Below the pieces are notes generated by a model. It was not told the DNA's origin and did not search any database. It was given only the letters and a program-made list of their open reading frames with translations. This document shows, one piece after another, positions 26,264-34,243 of a stretch of DNA of 51,374 nucleotides. Each line of letters opens with the position of its first letter. Position 1 is the first letter of the stretch. A program made the translations under genes and the position numbers. This stretch comes from SIAF01 sp046152955 (GTDB lineage Bacteria; Planctomycetota; Planctomycetia; Planctomycetales; Planctomycetaceae): NCBI GenBank assembly GCA_046152955.1, contig JBJXGA010000205.1, forward strand, positions 1 through 51,374. Reading direction: 5' to 3'.

Positions 26264-27511
26264 TCACTTCGATTCCCCAATCCGGTACAGGTGCGTTTCC
26301 GATCGGAGGAACAGCGACTTGTCGCTGACGGCAGGGGATGCGCGGAATGCTCCGTCGAGTTCGTTCTCCGCCAGAATCCGAAACTTCGGCTCGGCAGCGA
26401 CCACTGTCGTCTTCCCCTGATTGCTCAGGCAGTAAATCCGTCCGTCAGCGTGCAGCAGCGACGACCAGAAATCCCCTCCGATCCGCTCAGCGAACGCCAT
26501 TTTGCCCGTGGCTGCCTCCAGGCAGGTCAACACTCCGCCGTCGTCGATGACATACAGCATCTCTCCTATTAGCAGCGGCGAGGGGTGACGCGGCATGCTC
26601 TTGCTGTAGTCCCACGCCACGTGGGTCGCTGTGATGTCTCCCCTCCCCTCTGGCTTGACGGCGAACAGCTTCTTTTCGGTCCCGGAGAGGAGATACACCA
26701 GCCCCTGCCCAAACAGTGCCCGGGCCGCGGTTGAATGCCCGCCGTGAACAAACCGCCACAGTTCCTCCCCCGTTTGGGGATCAAAGGCGAAGGTCGCTTT
26801 CGCCGCCTGGCTGATCAACTGCTTGCGGCCGTTGACCTCGATCACCAGCGGCGTGGCGTAGGCCTTTTTGAGGTCGCCGTTGGTAGTGCCGTAATCAATG
26901 TCCCGGTCCTTCTTCCAGACGGTCGCACCGGTCCGTTTGTCGAGAGCGGCGACGTATTGAAAGTCGTAGTCGTCGAAGTGCAACAGCAGCAGGTCGCCGA
27001 ACAGGATCGGGGAGGAGGCGGGCCCGCGCCAATGCAGGCAGGGCAAATCGCTCCGCTTCCACAGCACCTCGCCCGATCGCGTGTCGAGGCACGCCGTGCC
27101 ATAACTGCCGAACGAAACATACACCCGTCCGGCTTCGATCACCGGGGTGGGGGAGGCGAACGTATTGTATTGCCGGGTGTCTTGCGGCTCGGCTGTCTCG
27201 AACACCTTCAGGTCATGGATGACCTTCCCCGACTGCCGATGAACGCACAGAGCGAACGACTGCTTGCCGTCATCAGTCGCCGTCGTCAGCCAGACCTGGT
27301 CTCCCCAGATGACGGGAGAGGACCAGCCACTGTCATGGATGGGAGTCTTCCAGACGATGTTCTTCGACTCACTCCACTGAAGCGGCAATCCGGTCGCGTC
27401 GGACGAACTGTTGTGCCGCGGCCCATGCAGTGCGGGCCAATTCTCCTCTCCCGGTACACGGGAGGGGATTGCCGCCAGGCAGATCACCGACAGTAAAAGC
27501 ATGCGCCGCAT
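26264..27511 (-). CDS. Secreted PQQ-like beta-propeller repeat protein
   Basis: 415 residues: a signal peptide (MRRMLLLSVICLAAIPSRVPG), then NWPALHGPRHNSSSDATGLPL, the standard opening of outer-membrane-protein-like PQQ repeat proteins. Propeller blades recur as GTACLDTRSGEVLWK, YVAALDKRTGATVWK, FAFDPQTGEELWR and LTCLEAATGKMAF. It probably forms an eight-bladed propeller without dehydrogenase active-site residues; such proteins are abundant in Planctomycetes and mostly unassigned. The start at 27511 has AGGGG eight bases upstream and begins the signal peptide. It is convergent with the MFS gene. Confidence 0.85.
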   Translation of the reverse strand: MRRMLLLSVICLAAIPSRVPGEENWPALHGPRHNSSSDATGLPLQWSESKNIVWKTPIHDSGWSSPVIWGDQVWLTTATDDGKQSFALCVHRQSGKVIHDLKVFETAEPQDTRQYNTFASPTPVIEAGRVYVSFGSYGTACLDTRSGEVLWKRSDLPCLHWRGPASSPILFGDLLLLHFDDYDFQYVAALDKRTGATVWKKDRDIDYGTTNGDLKKAYATPLVIEVNGRKQLISQAAKATFAFDPQTGEELWRFVHGGHSTAARALFGQGLVYLLSGTEKKLFAVKPEGRGDITATHVAWDYSKSMPRHPSPLLIGEMLYVIDDGGVLTCLEAATGKMAFAERIGGDFWSSLLHADGRIYCLSNQGKTTVVAAEPKFRILAENELDGAFRASPAVSDKSLFLRSETHLYRIGESK

Positions 27512-27665
27512 GGAATTGCCCCTGGGATGGATAGGGTTTGGTGGTTGGACGATTTGGCGATGGCTGCGGTCCCGAGGGACCGATTCAATTTCGGACTCGA
27601 AGAGCGGTTCGACCCGCATCCGTTCATACGCGCCTGCGGCATCTTCCTGGAGGCTCAGCGTCCCG

Positions 27666-28616
27666 TCAAGTAGATTCGAGCAACTCATTCCACAGCAGCG
27701 TGGCGTAGTAGACTGGAGCATGGTCCGCCAGGCCTCCCACTTTGAAGGGGAGCGATCCCATGTCGAGCCGCAACGCTTTGGCCATGCGCTGCGCCGCGGA
27801 GGCCAACTCGGCGGCCCCCTGGGTGAAGTCCTTCCACAGACTCCGAGGGGCGTCGCCGCGCAACACGTGTGAAATTCCCGCATGTACGTAACCCAGCCAA
27901 TCGGGTGGAACCGTGGTGACCAGGTCATCGCGATGGACAAAACGGAAAAACGACCGCTGGGGGAGCGCGGGGGTCAGGCCGGAATTCCCCACGCGGGGCG
28001 CGCCGTAGGTATACAACCCCTGGACCGCGTCAGCCCCCAGATGCGCGGCGGCCAGCGTCGCCAGTGCTCCCCCCAGGCTGTGTCCCGCGAGCCACACAGC
28101 CTGGCCGGGGCGCCGGCCACGAACCAATTGGTCAACTTGTCCCTGCACCTCAGAAAACGCTTTCAAGAATCCGGCATGGACGCGCCCCCCAACCGCTGCC
28201 CGTGCCGGCAGAAACTGGCTGTCGGTCCAGAGGTCGTTCTGATTGAGGAACACAATCTCCGCGGCATCCAATAGCGTGTGGGCCTGCACGCGGGTGCCTC
28301 GGAAGACCAGGATCAGCGCCTCCGGGCCATCCAGAACGATCCCCCGGTTTTCAGTGCGGGTTCCCAGCCAACCCAGACGATAGCCCATCCGGACCAGCGG
28401 CGAGGCGTCGAGAGCTGACTCCACAAAATCCGCATCCCCATAGACTAAAAGTGCAGCATCGGCCAGCCACCAGGCATTGACGGCGGAGAAATCGGTGGCC
28501 TGCGACTGAAACGGAAACTGCTCGGCATGCAAAAAGTACGGAAAACCGATGCGCGGTGGACGGAGCGCATCGATCGTTTCGGGGGGAAGTGCGCGTTTTT
28601 CGGGGAACGCAGCCAT
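27666..28616 (-). CDS. Lipase class 3 family protein
   Basis: 316-residue alpha/beta-hydrolase of the lipase_3 family. The nucleophile elbow is GHSLGG (S180), preceded by ILVFRGT (oxyanion region, about 102-108) and followed by LYTYGAPRVGN (201-211). The probable catalytic Asp is in FVHRDDLVTTVPP (230/231) and the His in DHAPVYYATLL (H299), giving a full triad. There is no signal peptide, so a cytoplasmic or unusually exported esterase/lipase. The substrate is unknown. It ends 154 bp before the PQQ-repeat gene on the same strand. Confidence 0.9.
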   Translation of the reverse strand: MAAFPEKRALPPETIDALRPPRIGFPYFLHAEQFPFQSQATDFSAVNAWWLADAALLVYGDADFVESALDASPLVRMGYRLGWLGTRTENRGIVLDGPEALILVFRGTRVQAHTLLDAAEIVFLNQNDLWTDSQFLPARAAVGGRVHAGFLKAFSEVQGQVDQLVRGRRPGQAVWLAGHSLGGALATLAAAHLGADAVQGLYTYGAPRVGNSGLTPALPQRSFFRFVHRDDLVTTVPPDWLGYVHAGISHVLRGDAPRSLWKDFTQGAAELASAAQRMAKALRLDMGSLPFKVGGLADHAPVYYATLLWNELLEST

Positions 28617-28655
28617 CGCACGACTCGCGCCTGTGGGAACGTGTTGCTTCAGCCT

Positions 28656-29279
28656 TCACCGTGATTGCGAGCGATAGATCTCTTCGAGCAGGTCTTCGAC
28701 CGACTTGAACCTCTTCCCTTCGGTCGCCACTTTTTCAATCTTCTGCCGCGCGTCGGGTGCGGAATGCCCCAGACTGATCAGCGCCTCGTAGGCGTCGTTG
28801 ATCACCCCCCGCTCACCCGCCTGGTCGGGGGGGAGGTCGCGCTGGATCAACAGGGCGAACTTGGCCATTTTTCGGCGGAGCTTGGCGATGATCCGTTCGG
28901 CCAGCCCGGCGCCGATTCCCGGCAAGGCGCTGAGTTGCTTGACGTCCTGCTCTTCGATCGCCACCGCCACCTCGCGCACCGGGCGAACCATCGCCCGCAG
29001 CGCCTTTTTGACTCCCACGCCATCGACGGAACAGATGGCGTCAAAAAACTCTCGCTCGGCGTCGCTGGCAAATCCGATCATCCGCGGTGTGAGATTGCCG
29101 CGCCCCGGCGTCCCTTCCAGGTACTCGATCGTCTTCAACACCACCTCGTCGCCGATCTTCCCCTGCAACTGTCGCCGGACGAACTCGGGAATGAAGACCT
29201 CGTATTCAAACGGCCCCGCCGCAATGATCGCCGCATCATTGTGCAATGAAACCAACCGACCAGTAATCCGCGTAATCAT
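28656..29279 (-). CDS. ruvA: Holliday junction DNA helicase subunit RuvA
   Basis: Binds four-way junctions and loads the RuvB motor during recombination. 207 residues: the OB-fold N-domain (MITRITGRLV...VFIPEF), the helix-hairpin-helix segment with VDGVGVKKALRAMV and LPGIGAGLAERIIAKL (about 90-135), and the C-terminal RuvB-binding domain (about 160-207). Length and order are normal. It is downstream of ruvC on the same strand with a heptamer array in between; ruvB is not in the window. Confidence 0.96.
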   Translation of the reverse strand: MITRITGRLVSLHNDAAIIAAGPFEYEVFIPEFVRRQLQGKIGDEVVLKTIEYLEGTPGRGNLTPRMIGFASDAEREFFDAICSVDGVGVKKALRAMVRPVREVAVAIEEQDVKQLSALPGIGAGLAERIIAKLRRKMAKFALLIQRDLPPDQAGERGVINDAYEALISLGHSAPDARQKIEKVATEGKRFKSVEDLLEEIYRSQSR

Positions 29280-29320
29280 GTCAAAAGGGCCACTTGAGAA
29301 GGAATATCCACGACGGTTTA

Positions 29321-29376
29321 GTCTTGAGTCTTGAGTCTTGAGACTTGAGTCCCTAGCGCCCAGCCCCTAGCCCCTC
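29321..29376. repeat. Heptanucleotide tandem array between ruvC and ruvA, entering ruvC
   Basis: Eight units in strict 7-bp register: GTCTTGA three times, then GACTTGA, GTCCCTA, GCGCCCA, GCCCCTA and GCCCCTC. The array extends past the ruvC stop codon (29353-29355), so the last codons of ruvC are made of repeat units. Confidence 0.8.
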
Positions 29377-29907
29377 CCCCACAACGCTACGAGCGCAGTA
29401 ATAGTGGCACAGCGCCACTGCGGCGGCATCCGCTACGTCGTTGGGTTCCAGGACGCGATCGAGCGATAGTTCGCTGGAGACGGCGCGCTGCACCTGGTCT
29501 TTGCCCGCCTTGCCGCTGCCGGTCAGGAGCTTTTTGATTTGCCGCGGCGTGTAATGGACGACGCGGACCGACTGCTCCGCCGCGGTCAGAAGGATGGCGC
29601 CGCGGGCATGCGCCATGAGCAGCGCGCTCTTGGGAAACTGTCCGGTCGAAAATACCTGTTCAATGGCCATCACTTCCGGTTTGTACTGTTCGAAGACTTC
29701 CCGCAACCCCAGGGCGATTTCCAGAACCCGCTCCGCCAGCGTCAGCTTGGGGGTCGATCGAATGACTCCCGCCTCGCGAAGCACGGGGCCCCGCGAACCC
29801 CGATCCAGGACGGCGTACCCTGTCCGATTCAAACCGGGATCGACCCCCAGGAAGCGGTTCGCCGGGAGCGACTGCAACCTGGTCTGGGAGGGTGTGGCAA
29901 TGCTCAC
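29353..29907 (-). CDS. ruvC: Crossover junction endodeoxyribonuclease RuvC
   Basis: Resolves Holliday junctions together with RuvAB. 184 residues with the RNase-H-like acidic tetrad: D23 in FLGVDPGLNRTGYAVL, E83 in MAIEQVFSTGQFPKSALLMAHARG, and D157/D160 in EPNDVADAAAVALCHYY. The first 17 residues precede the usual start; a later start is possible. The C-terminal residues GEGLGAGR are encoded by the heptamer array, a tail specific to this genome. The ruvC-ruvA order is standard. Confidence 0.95.
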   Translation of the reverse strand: MSIATPSQTRLQSLPANRFLGVDPGLNRTGYAVLDRGSRGPVLREAGVIRSTPKLTLAERVLEIALGLREVFEQYKPEVMAIEQVFSTGQFPKSALLMAHARGAILLTAAEQSVRVVHYTPRQIKKLLTGSGKAGKDQVQRAVSSELSLDRVLEPNDVADAAAVALCHYYCARSVVGEGLGAGR

Positions 29908-29930
29908 AGCGAACGTTCCTTCCGTGGCGC

Positions 29931-31493
29931 TCAGGGGTCGCGGCGCCAGGTGACGCCATCCGGTCGGTCTTCCACGACGACTTTCAGCGCCTTGAGCCGG
30001 TCTCGAATCTTGTCGCTCATGCCCCAGTTCTTGCTGGTCCGCGCCTCGGCGCGGAGTTCCAGAACCAGGTCCATCAGTTCCGCGGCAAAGCCGTCGTCGG
30101 CGCCGGCCGACTTGTTCGGCAGCGGTTTGGTGAACACCCCCAACAGGCCGGAGAGTTCCTTGAACAGTGTCATCGCCTGCGTCAGCGCCTCCAGACTGGC
30201 GGCGTCGGACTTGCCGGTGCTTTCCAGCTTGGCCTCCTGAATGAACCCGTTGATTGACTTCCGCATTTCAAACAAGGCGCCGACGGCGTCCCCGGTGTTG
30301 AAATCGTCGTCCATCGCATCGAGAAACCGGTCGCGCAAACGGGCCAGTTCTCCGGAAAGCGCCGCGGGCATGGCAGAGAGGGGGGTCGTTTCCGCGCGGC
30401 GACGGGGCGCGGCGATCTGATAGAAGTCCTCGCCGGTGATCCGCCCGTAGGTCTCGAACAGCCGATAAAATCCTTCCAGCGATTTCCCCTTTTCGTCCAG
30501 GTTGTCGTCGCCGAAGTCGATCGGACTGCGATAATGCGTGGCCAATAGAAAGAACCGCACGGTCTCGGGATGATGTCGCTGAAACAACTCCTTGACCGAG
30601 GCGGCCCCTTTCGACCCGGCCAGTTTTCCCGCCTCCTGCGCCGCCTTTTCCTGGGCCACGTCCCCGTGGCGATCGTGTCCCCCGCCAACCTTGCCGGCGG
30701 TCTTGCCCGCCTGCATCAGGCCGTTGTGCAACCAATACCGGGCAAATTTCTTTCCGGAAAAACTCTCGGATTGAGCCAGCTCGTTTTCATGATGCGGGAA
30801 CATCAGGTCGAGGCCGCCGCCGTGGATGTCGAGCGTCTCCCCCAGGTGCTTCAGGCACATCGCCGAGCATTCGATATGCCACCCAGGCCGCCCCTTCCCC
30901 CAGGGACTTTCCCACGCCGGCTCCCCCGGCTTGGAGGCTTTCCACAAGGCGAAATCGGCCGGATGCCGCTTGCGATCGTTGGCCTCGACGCGCGTCCCGG
31001 CGAGGACTTCGGAAATGCTCCGATGGCTCAGTGCCCCATAATCGACGTCCTTCGAAGCATCAAAGTATACGTCCCCTTCCAGCGGGTAGGCATACCCTTT
31101 GTCGATCAGCGTGCCGATGATCTGTTGCATCTCGGCGATGTGCTGCGTCGCATACGGAAAGATGTCTACCGAATCGACCCCCATCGTCGCCAGGTTGTCG
31201 AAGTAATCCTGGGTCATTTCGCGAGCGAGTTTCTCGACCGTGGTCTGGCGTTCCGCCGCCCGGACGATCAGCTTGTCATCGACGTCGGTGATGTTGATGA
31301 CGAATTTCACTTCGTAGCCGCTGTAGGTCAGGAAACGTTTGATGGTGTCGAAAATGACCGGCCCCACCATGTGGCCAATGTGGGCCGGCTTGTAGACGGT
31401 CGGCCCGCACAAGTACATCCCCACCTTGCCGGGGGTGACGGTTTGAAAGTCCTCTTTTTGTCGCGAAAGCGTGTTGTAGACGCGGATAGGCAT
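29931..31493 (-). CDS. cysS: Cysteinyl-tRNA synthetase with insertion and altered KMSKS loop
   Basis: Charges tRNA(Cys) with cysteine; class I synthetase, 520 residues. It has the HIGH motif (38-41, PAHIGHM), zinc ligands C29, C209, H234 and E238 (WHIECSAM, FPHHENE) and a C-terminal helical domain. The KMSKS region differs: after YWLHNGLMQ comes an extra Gly/Lys/Asp-rich stretch of about 20-25 residues, then KLAGSKGAAS (290-299), where KMSKS would be. The second lysine position is Gly. It ends 23 bp before ruvC. The ATG touches a heptamer array directly, so no Shine-Dalgarno is present. Confidence 0.93.
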   Translation of the reverse strand: MPIRVYNTLSRQKEDFQTVTPGKVGMYLCGPTVYKPAHIGHMVGPVIFDTIKRFLTYSGYEVKFVINITDVDDKLIVRAAERQTTVEKLAREMTQDYFDNLATMGVDSVDIFPYATQHIAEMQQIIGTLIDKGYAYPLEGDVYFDASKDVDYGALSHRSISEVLAGTRVEANDRKRHPADFALWKASKPGEPAWESPWGKGRPGWHIECSAMCLKHLGETLDIHGGGLDLMFPHHENELAQSESFSGKKFARYWLHNGLMQAGKTAGKVGGGHDRHGDVAQEKAAQEAGKLAGSKGAASVKELFQRHHPETVRFFLLATHYRSPIDFGDDNLDEKGKSLEGFYRLFETYGRITGEDFYQIAAPRRRAETTPLSAMPAALSGELARLRDRFLDAMDDDFNTGDAVGALFEMRKSINGFIQEAKLESTGKSDAASLEALTQAMTLFKELSGLLGVFTKPLPNKSAGADDGFAAELMDLVLELRAEARTSKNWGMSDKIRDRLKALKVVVEDRPDGVTWRRDP

Positions 31494-31528
31494 TGGGGGG
31501 GGCTAGGGATGAAGGATGAAGGATCAGG
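31494..31528. repeat. Heptanucleotide array abutting the cysS start codon
   Basis: Read on the + strand: TGGGGGG, GGCTAGG, GATGAAG, GATGAAG, GATCAGG, starting at the base next to the cysS ATG. Less regular G/T-rich heptads continue to about 31563. It takes the place where a ribosome-binding site would be. Confidence 0.65.
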
Positions 31529-31835
31529 GGTTAGTTGTTTTTTGGGGTTGGGGCGTTGGGTCACATTTGGGATTCAATTCATTGTCAGCGACTGCTGCGA
31601 TGAGTGTATCTGCGGCAGGGCAAGCAAGGGAATTTTCACCGACGGCCCGACGTACGCGTAAACTTCTCCCTCCCCTCCTTGCGGGGAGAGGGTCGAGGTG
31701 GGGGGTGAGCGTCGCGCGAATCCGCCGGCCGACTCTTTGCTGGTTAGTGATCTGCGGTTCCCCATGATCGTTCATTTGCCATCTGTGGCGGTACGTCGAA
31801 ACCCTCGCCCAAAGACGGCAACCGTCCTCTCTCCC
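31529..31835. other. Gene-free stretch between cysS and ispF
   Basis: No supported ORF. It includes CTCCCTCCCCTCCTTGCGGG GAGAGGG-type polypurine/polypyrimidine sequence near 31666-31692 that can fold back on itself. It also contains decayed heptads at its left side. The cysS promoter is expected here but was not recognised. Confidence 0.45.
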
Positions 31836-31884
31836 CTTCCACAATCGACTTTCCACTCTCTACGATCCACCCTCCCCCTCCCCC
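31836..31884. repeat. Heptanucleotide array overlapping the 3' end of ispF
   Basis: Seven heptads: CTTCCAC, AATCGAC, TTTCCAC, TCTCTAC, GATCCAC, CCTCCCC, CTCCCCC. The ispF stop codon (31860-31862) lies within TCTCTAC, and the array encodes the Glu/Gly-rich IspF tail. Confidence 0.7.
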
Positions 31885-32372
31885 TCGTCGCGGCGGGCCA
31901 GGAGGACTACGGCATCGGCGGACATGGCTTCTTCGCGGCCGATCGGGCCGACCAGTTCTCCGGTCTTGGCCTTGACGTTGATCGCCTCGACCGGAAGGGA
32001 CAACAATTCGGCCAGCCGCTGGCGGATCGCCGGTTTGTGCGTCGCCAGTTTAGGGCGTTGGGCGAAAATCGTACAGTCGAGATTGACTAGCCGCCAACCG
32101 GCTGCCGTCACCCGCTCCAGCGCCTGCTTCAGCAGCAGCGCCGAATCGATTCCGGCGTAGGCCGGGTCAGTGTCGGGAAAAGCGTCGCCAATGTCTCCCA
32201 GCCCGGCGGCCCCCAACAGGGCGTCGGTGATCGCGTGCAGCAGGATGTCCGCATCGCTGTGCCCCAACAGTCCCCGGTCAAAGTCGATCCGCACCCCTCC
32301 CAGAATGAGCGCCCGGTTCGGCACCAGCCGATGCGTGTCGTGTCCAAGGCCGATGCGGTAGGGGTGGGGCAT
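31860..32372 (-). CDS. ispF: 2-C-methyl-D-erythritol 2,4-cyclodiphosphate synthase
   Basis: MEP-pathway enzyme that converts CDP-ME 2-phosphate to MEcPP for isoprenoids. 170 residues: IGLGHDTHRL (metal ligands D12 and H14), LLGHSDADILLHAITDALLGA (third ligand H46), GDIGDAFPDTDP and the C-terminal KAKTGELVGPIGREEAMSADAVVLL. The extra tail DEGEGEGGS comes from the heptamer array. The ATG at 32372 gives the usual MPHPYRIGLGHD start; no Shine-Dalgarno is possible because another heptamer array touches the start codon. An in-frame extension to 32507 runs through that repeat and is not family-like. Confidence 0.95.
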   Translation of the reverse strand: MPHPYRIGLGHDTHRLVPNRALILGGVRIDFDRGLLGHSDADILLHAITDALLGAAGLGDIGDAFPDTDPAYAGIDSALLLKQALERVTAAGWRLVNLDCTIFAQRPKLATHKPAIRQRLAELLSLPVEAINVKAKTGELVGPIGREEAMSADAVVLLARRDEGEGEGGS

Positions 32373-32421
32373 GGTGGGGGACGGGGGACGGGGGGTGGGG
32401 ATAGTTGATAGGGGTTTGGGG
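32373..32421. repeat. Heptanucleotide array abutting the ispF start codon
   Basis: Seven heptads on the + strand: GGTGGGG, GACGGGG, GACGGGG, GGTGGGG, ATAGTTG, ATAGGGG, TTTGGGG. It begins at the base adjacent to the ispF ATG. Confidence 0.75.
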
Positions 32422-32497
32422 TTTGGCGCTCGTGGTGAATGATTGGTCGGGAGTCGACGAGGGGAAGTCCGAGAGCAGTCGCCATCAAAGCACTCCC

Positions 32498-32546
32498 TAT
32501 CCACCATCCACTATCCACTATCCACTATCCACTATCCACTCTCTAC
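32498..32546. repeat. Heptanucleotide array TATCCAC between ispF and the OYE-family gene
   Basis: Perfect 7-bp register: TATCCAC, CATCCAC, four more TATCCAC, then TCTCTAC. The final TCTCTAC is identical to a unit in the array at the ispF 3' end. On the minus strand the array supplies the stop after the readthrough extension of the flavoprotein gene. Confidence 0.9.
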
Positions 32547-32603
32547 CCCCCGTCCCGCCACTTCCTTCCAGATCGGCCCGTAGACTTCTTTGTCGAACGG
32601 GGG

Positions 32604-33968
32604 TCAGCCGGTGGGGAATTGGCCCAGGGGATGGTTTTTGGCTCGCATCAGGCCGGTACAATAGGAAAATGTGCGGCAGACCCGCTTGCGGTCGAGCGCG
32701 CCTTCGGCCAAGAGGGTCCGTGCAAAATCAGGATGCGACAGCGTGGCTCGGCCGAAACCCGCCAGCGCCACATCCCCCGCCGCAACATGCGCCGCCGCCG
32801 CGTGCGGAGCGAAATCCTGCAGCCAGCTATAGCCGCTCCCCACCACGGGGATATCGGGAATCGTGGCCTGGATGGCGCGGGCGATTCGGAAGTGACGCAA
32901 CACGCCCAACAAGGGATGCTCGGGTGGATAATACCCATCCACCGGCGGAAACTCCGCCGGACGAATCACGTGCGGATTGCCGTACGGATTTCCCATCGTC
33001 ACGTTGATCAGGCTCACCCCCCACTCACGCAGCCAGCGGGCGGCTTGTTGCGGTTCGGTCAGCTCCTCCTGCCGATGGTCCAAAGGATTCGTTCCAAAGG
33101 CGGTGGCCAGGGGCAAGGCATGCGCGCATGGCTGGCCGATGAATGCCTCCCCTTCCCCCACGCCCCGGTAGGGGATCCCGTCGTAGCAATTCATCCGCGT
33201 GGCAATCAGCAATCCGGGGACTTCGCTCCGAATCCGCTGAACGACGTTGCGCACCAGCCGCGTGCGGTTCTCCAGACTCCCTCCGTAGTCTCCGGGACGG
33301 TTCTTCGCCGCCAGCAATTCCGACAGCAGATACCTGTGACACTGTTTCAGATCGACGAAATCAAAACCCAACTGCGCCACGCGCCGAGCGGCGGCGACGA
33401 ACAGGTCTTCGATCCGGCGGAGGTCATCGTCGCTCAAAAGCGGATCTTCCGCCGTCACCCGCCGACCGTTACTCTTGTCGACGATCAGCGGATCCAGGAT
33501 CGGATCGTGCGTCGCCAGCAGCGGCTTGCGAACGCTGTAACGGCCGGAGTGCGTCAACTGCAATCCGACCAGCAGATCGCCATCGCCGCCGCACGCTTCC
33601 CGATGCGCCTGGCGGCACTCCCGCAGCATCTGCTCCAGTCCGGAGAGGGTGTGTTCGGCCAACAGCAGTTGGCGGGTGTTGGCTCGGGCTTCCTCACAGA
33701 TCGCCGTTGCTTCTCCCCAAATGACCTTGGCTCCCCCCGCCCCGAATCGCCGATAGCGGCGAAATGTCAATTCGTCGGGCTGGCCGTCGAGAGTGCCGTC
33801 GCAACCTTCCATCGGCTGCACAAGCAGGCGGTTTCCCACCGTCCGGCCGCCGATCGCCAAAGGACGAAAGAGCGGCGAAAAGTCCTCCGCCAGTTCCAGC
33901 TCGTGCCCCATCCCCAGGGCCTCCGCCGTCACATCCTGCGGGGTCTTGAATTTGAAATAACGAGCCAT
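32604..33968 (-). CDS. NADH:flavin oxidoreductase (Old Yellow Enzyme family), ends at an in-frame TGA
   Basis: 454-residue FMN-dependent TIM-barrel oxidoreductase. Family features are SPLFRPLAIGGRTVGNRLLV with QPMEG near 50-56, QLTHSGRYS (near 145), DFVDLKQCHRYLLSELL, DYGGSLENRTRL (near 235) and a C-terminal FMN-phosphate region (VGSGYSW, GDVALAGFGRATL). The substrate is unknown. The reading frame ends PLGQFPTG-TGA, but the same frame continues with PPFDKEVYGPIWKEV and further codons to a TAG near 32535, so the TGA (32604-32606) looks like a replaced Cys codon: nonsense mutation, sequence error or, less likely, selenocysteine. Single gene; upstream is the acyl-CoA synthetase on the opposite strand. 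Confidence 0.85.
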   Translation of the reverse strand: MARYFKFKTPQDVTAEALGMGHELELAEDFSPLFRPLAIGGRTVGNRLLVQPMEGCDGTLDGQPDELTFRRYRRFGAGGAKVIWGEATAICEEARANTRQLLLAEHTLSGLEQMLRECRQAHREACGGDGDLLVGLQLTHSGRYSVRKPLLATHDPILDPLIVDKSNGRRVTAEDPLLSDDDLRRIEDLFVAAARRVAQLGFDFVDLKQCHRYLLSELLAAKNRPGDYGGSLENRTRLVRNVVQRIRSEVPGLLIATRMNCYDGIPYRGVGEGEAFIGQPCAHALPLATAFGTNPLDHRQEELTEPQQAARWLREWGVSLINVTMGNPYGNPHVIRPAEFPPVDGYYPPEHPLLGVLRHFRIARAIQATIPDIPVVGSGYSWLQDFAPHAAAAHVAAGDVALAGFGRATLSHPDFARTLLAEGALDRKRVCRTFSYCTGLMRAKNHPLGQFPTG

Positions 33969-34108
33969 AGCGTTTCAGCGGGAGGACATGGGATATCATC
34001 GAGCGCCCGCCGGAAGGCAACCTGCACTCGGCGCATGCCAACAAAATGCTAGGATACGTTCCTGCCCCGCGGGTGAGAATAGCTGTCAAGAATTCCCTCG
34101 GCGAACGG

Positions 34109-34130
34109 CCCAGCGTAAGCTGGCCGGTGA
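34109..34130 (+). repeat. 22-bp hairpin repeat, copy 1
   Basis: Contains CCAGC-GTAA-GCTGG (5-bp stem, 4-nt loop) followed by CCGGTGA. It is identical over 22 bp to 34178-34199, in the same orientation, 69 bp away. Confidence 0.8.
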
Positions 34131-34177
34131 GAACCACTGTCAAACAACTCCATCGCACTCCCACCCCAGGCCAGCGT

Positions 34178-34199
34178 CCCAGCGTAAGCTGGCCGGTGA
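34178..34199 (+). repeat. 22-bp hairpin repeat, copy 2
   Basis: Exact second copy of the 34109-34130 element. It ends 44 bp before the acyl-CoA synthetase start, so it may be transcribed into its leader. Confidence 0.8.
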
Positions 34200-34243
34200 T
34201 CATCCCCGTCACCAATCCCATCACTTGAACCAGGAGAATCCCC

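Noticed and set aside
31666..31700. Intrinsic terminator between cysS and ispF
   Set aside because: The polypyrimidine/polypurine stretch can fold, but the stem is imperfect and no T-run follows on either strand.
32498..32546. CRISPR-like array
   Set aside because: Units are only 7 bp with no spacers; it is a simple heptamer tandem repeat and no cas gene is present.
32570..32606. Bacterial SECIS element after the in-frame TGA
   Set aside because: A short hairpin exists, but its loop is closer to the TGA than in known bacterial elements and the stem is weak; kept only as a question in the findings.
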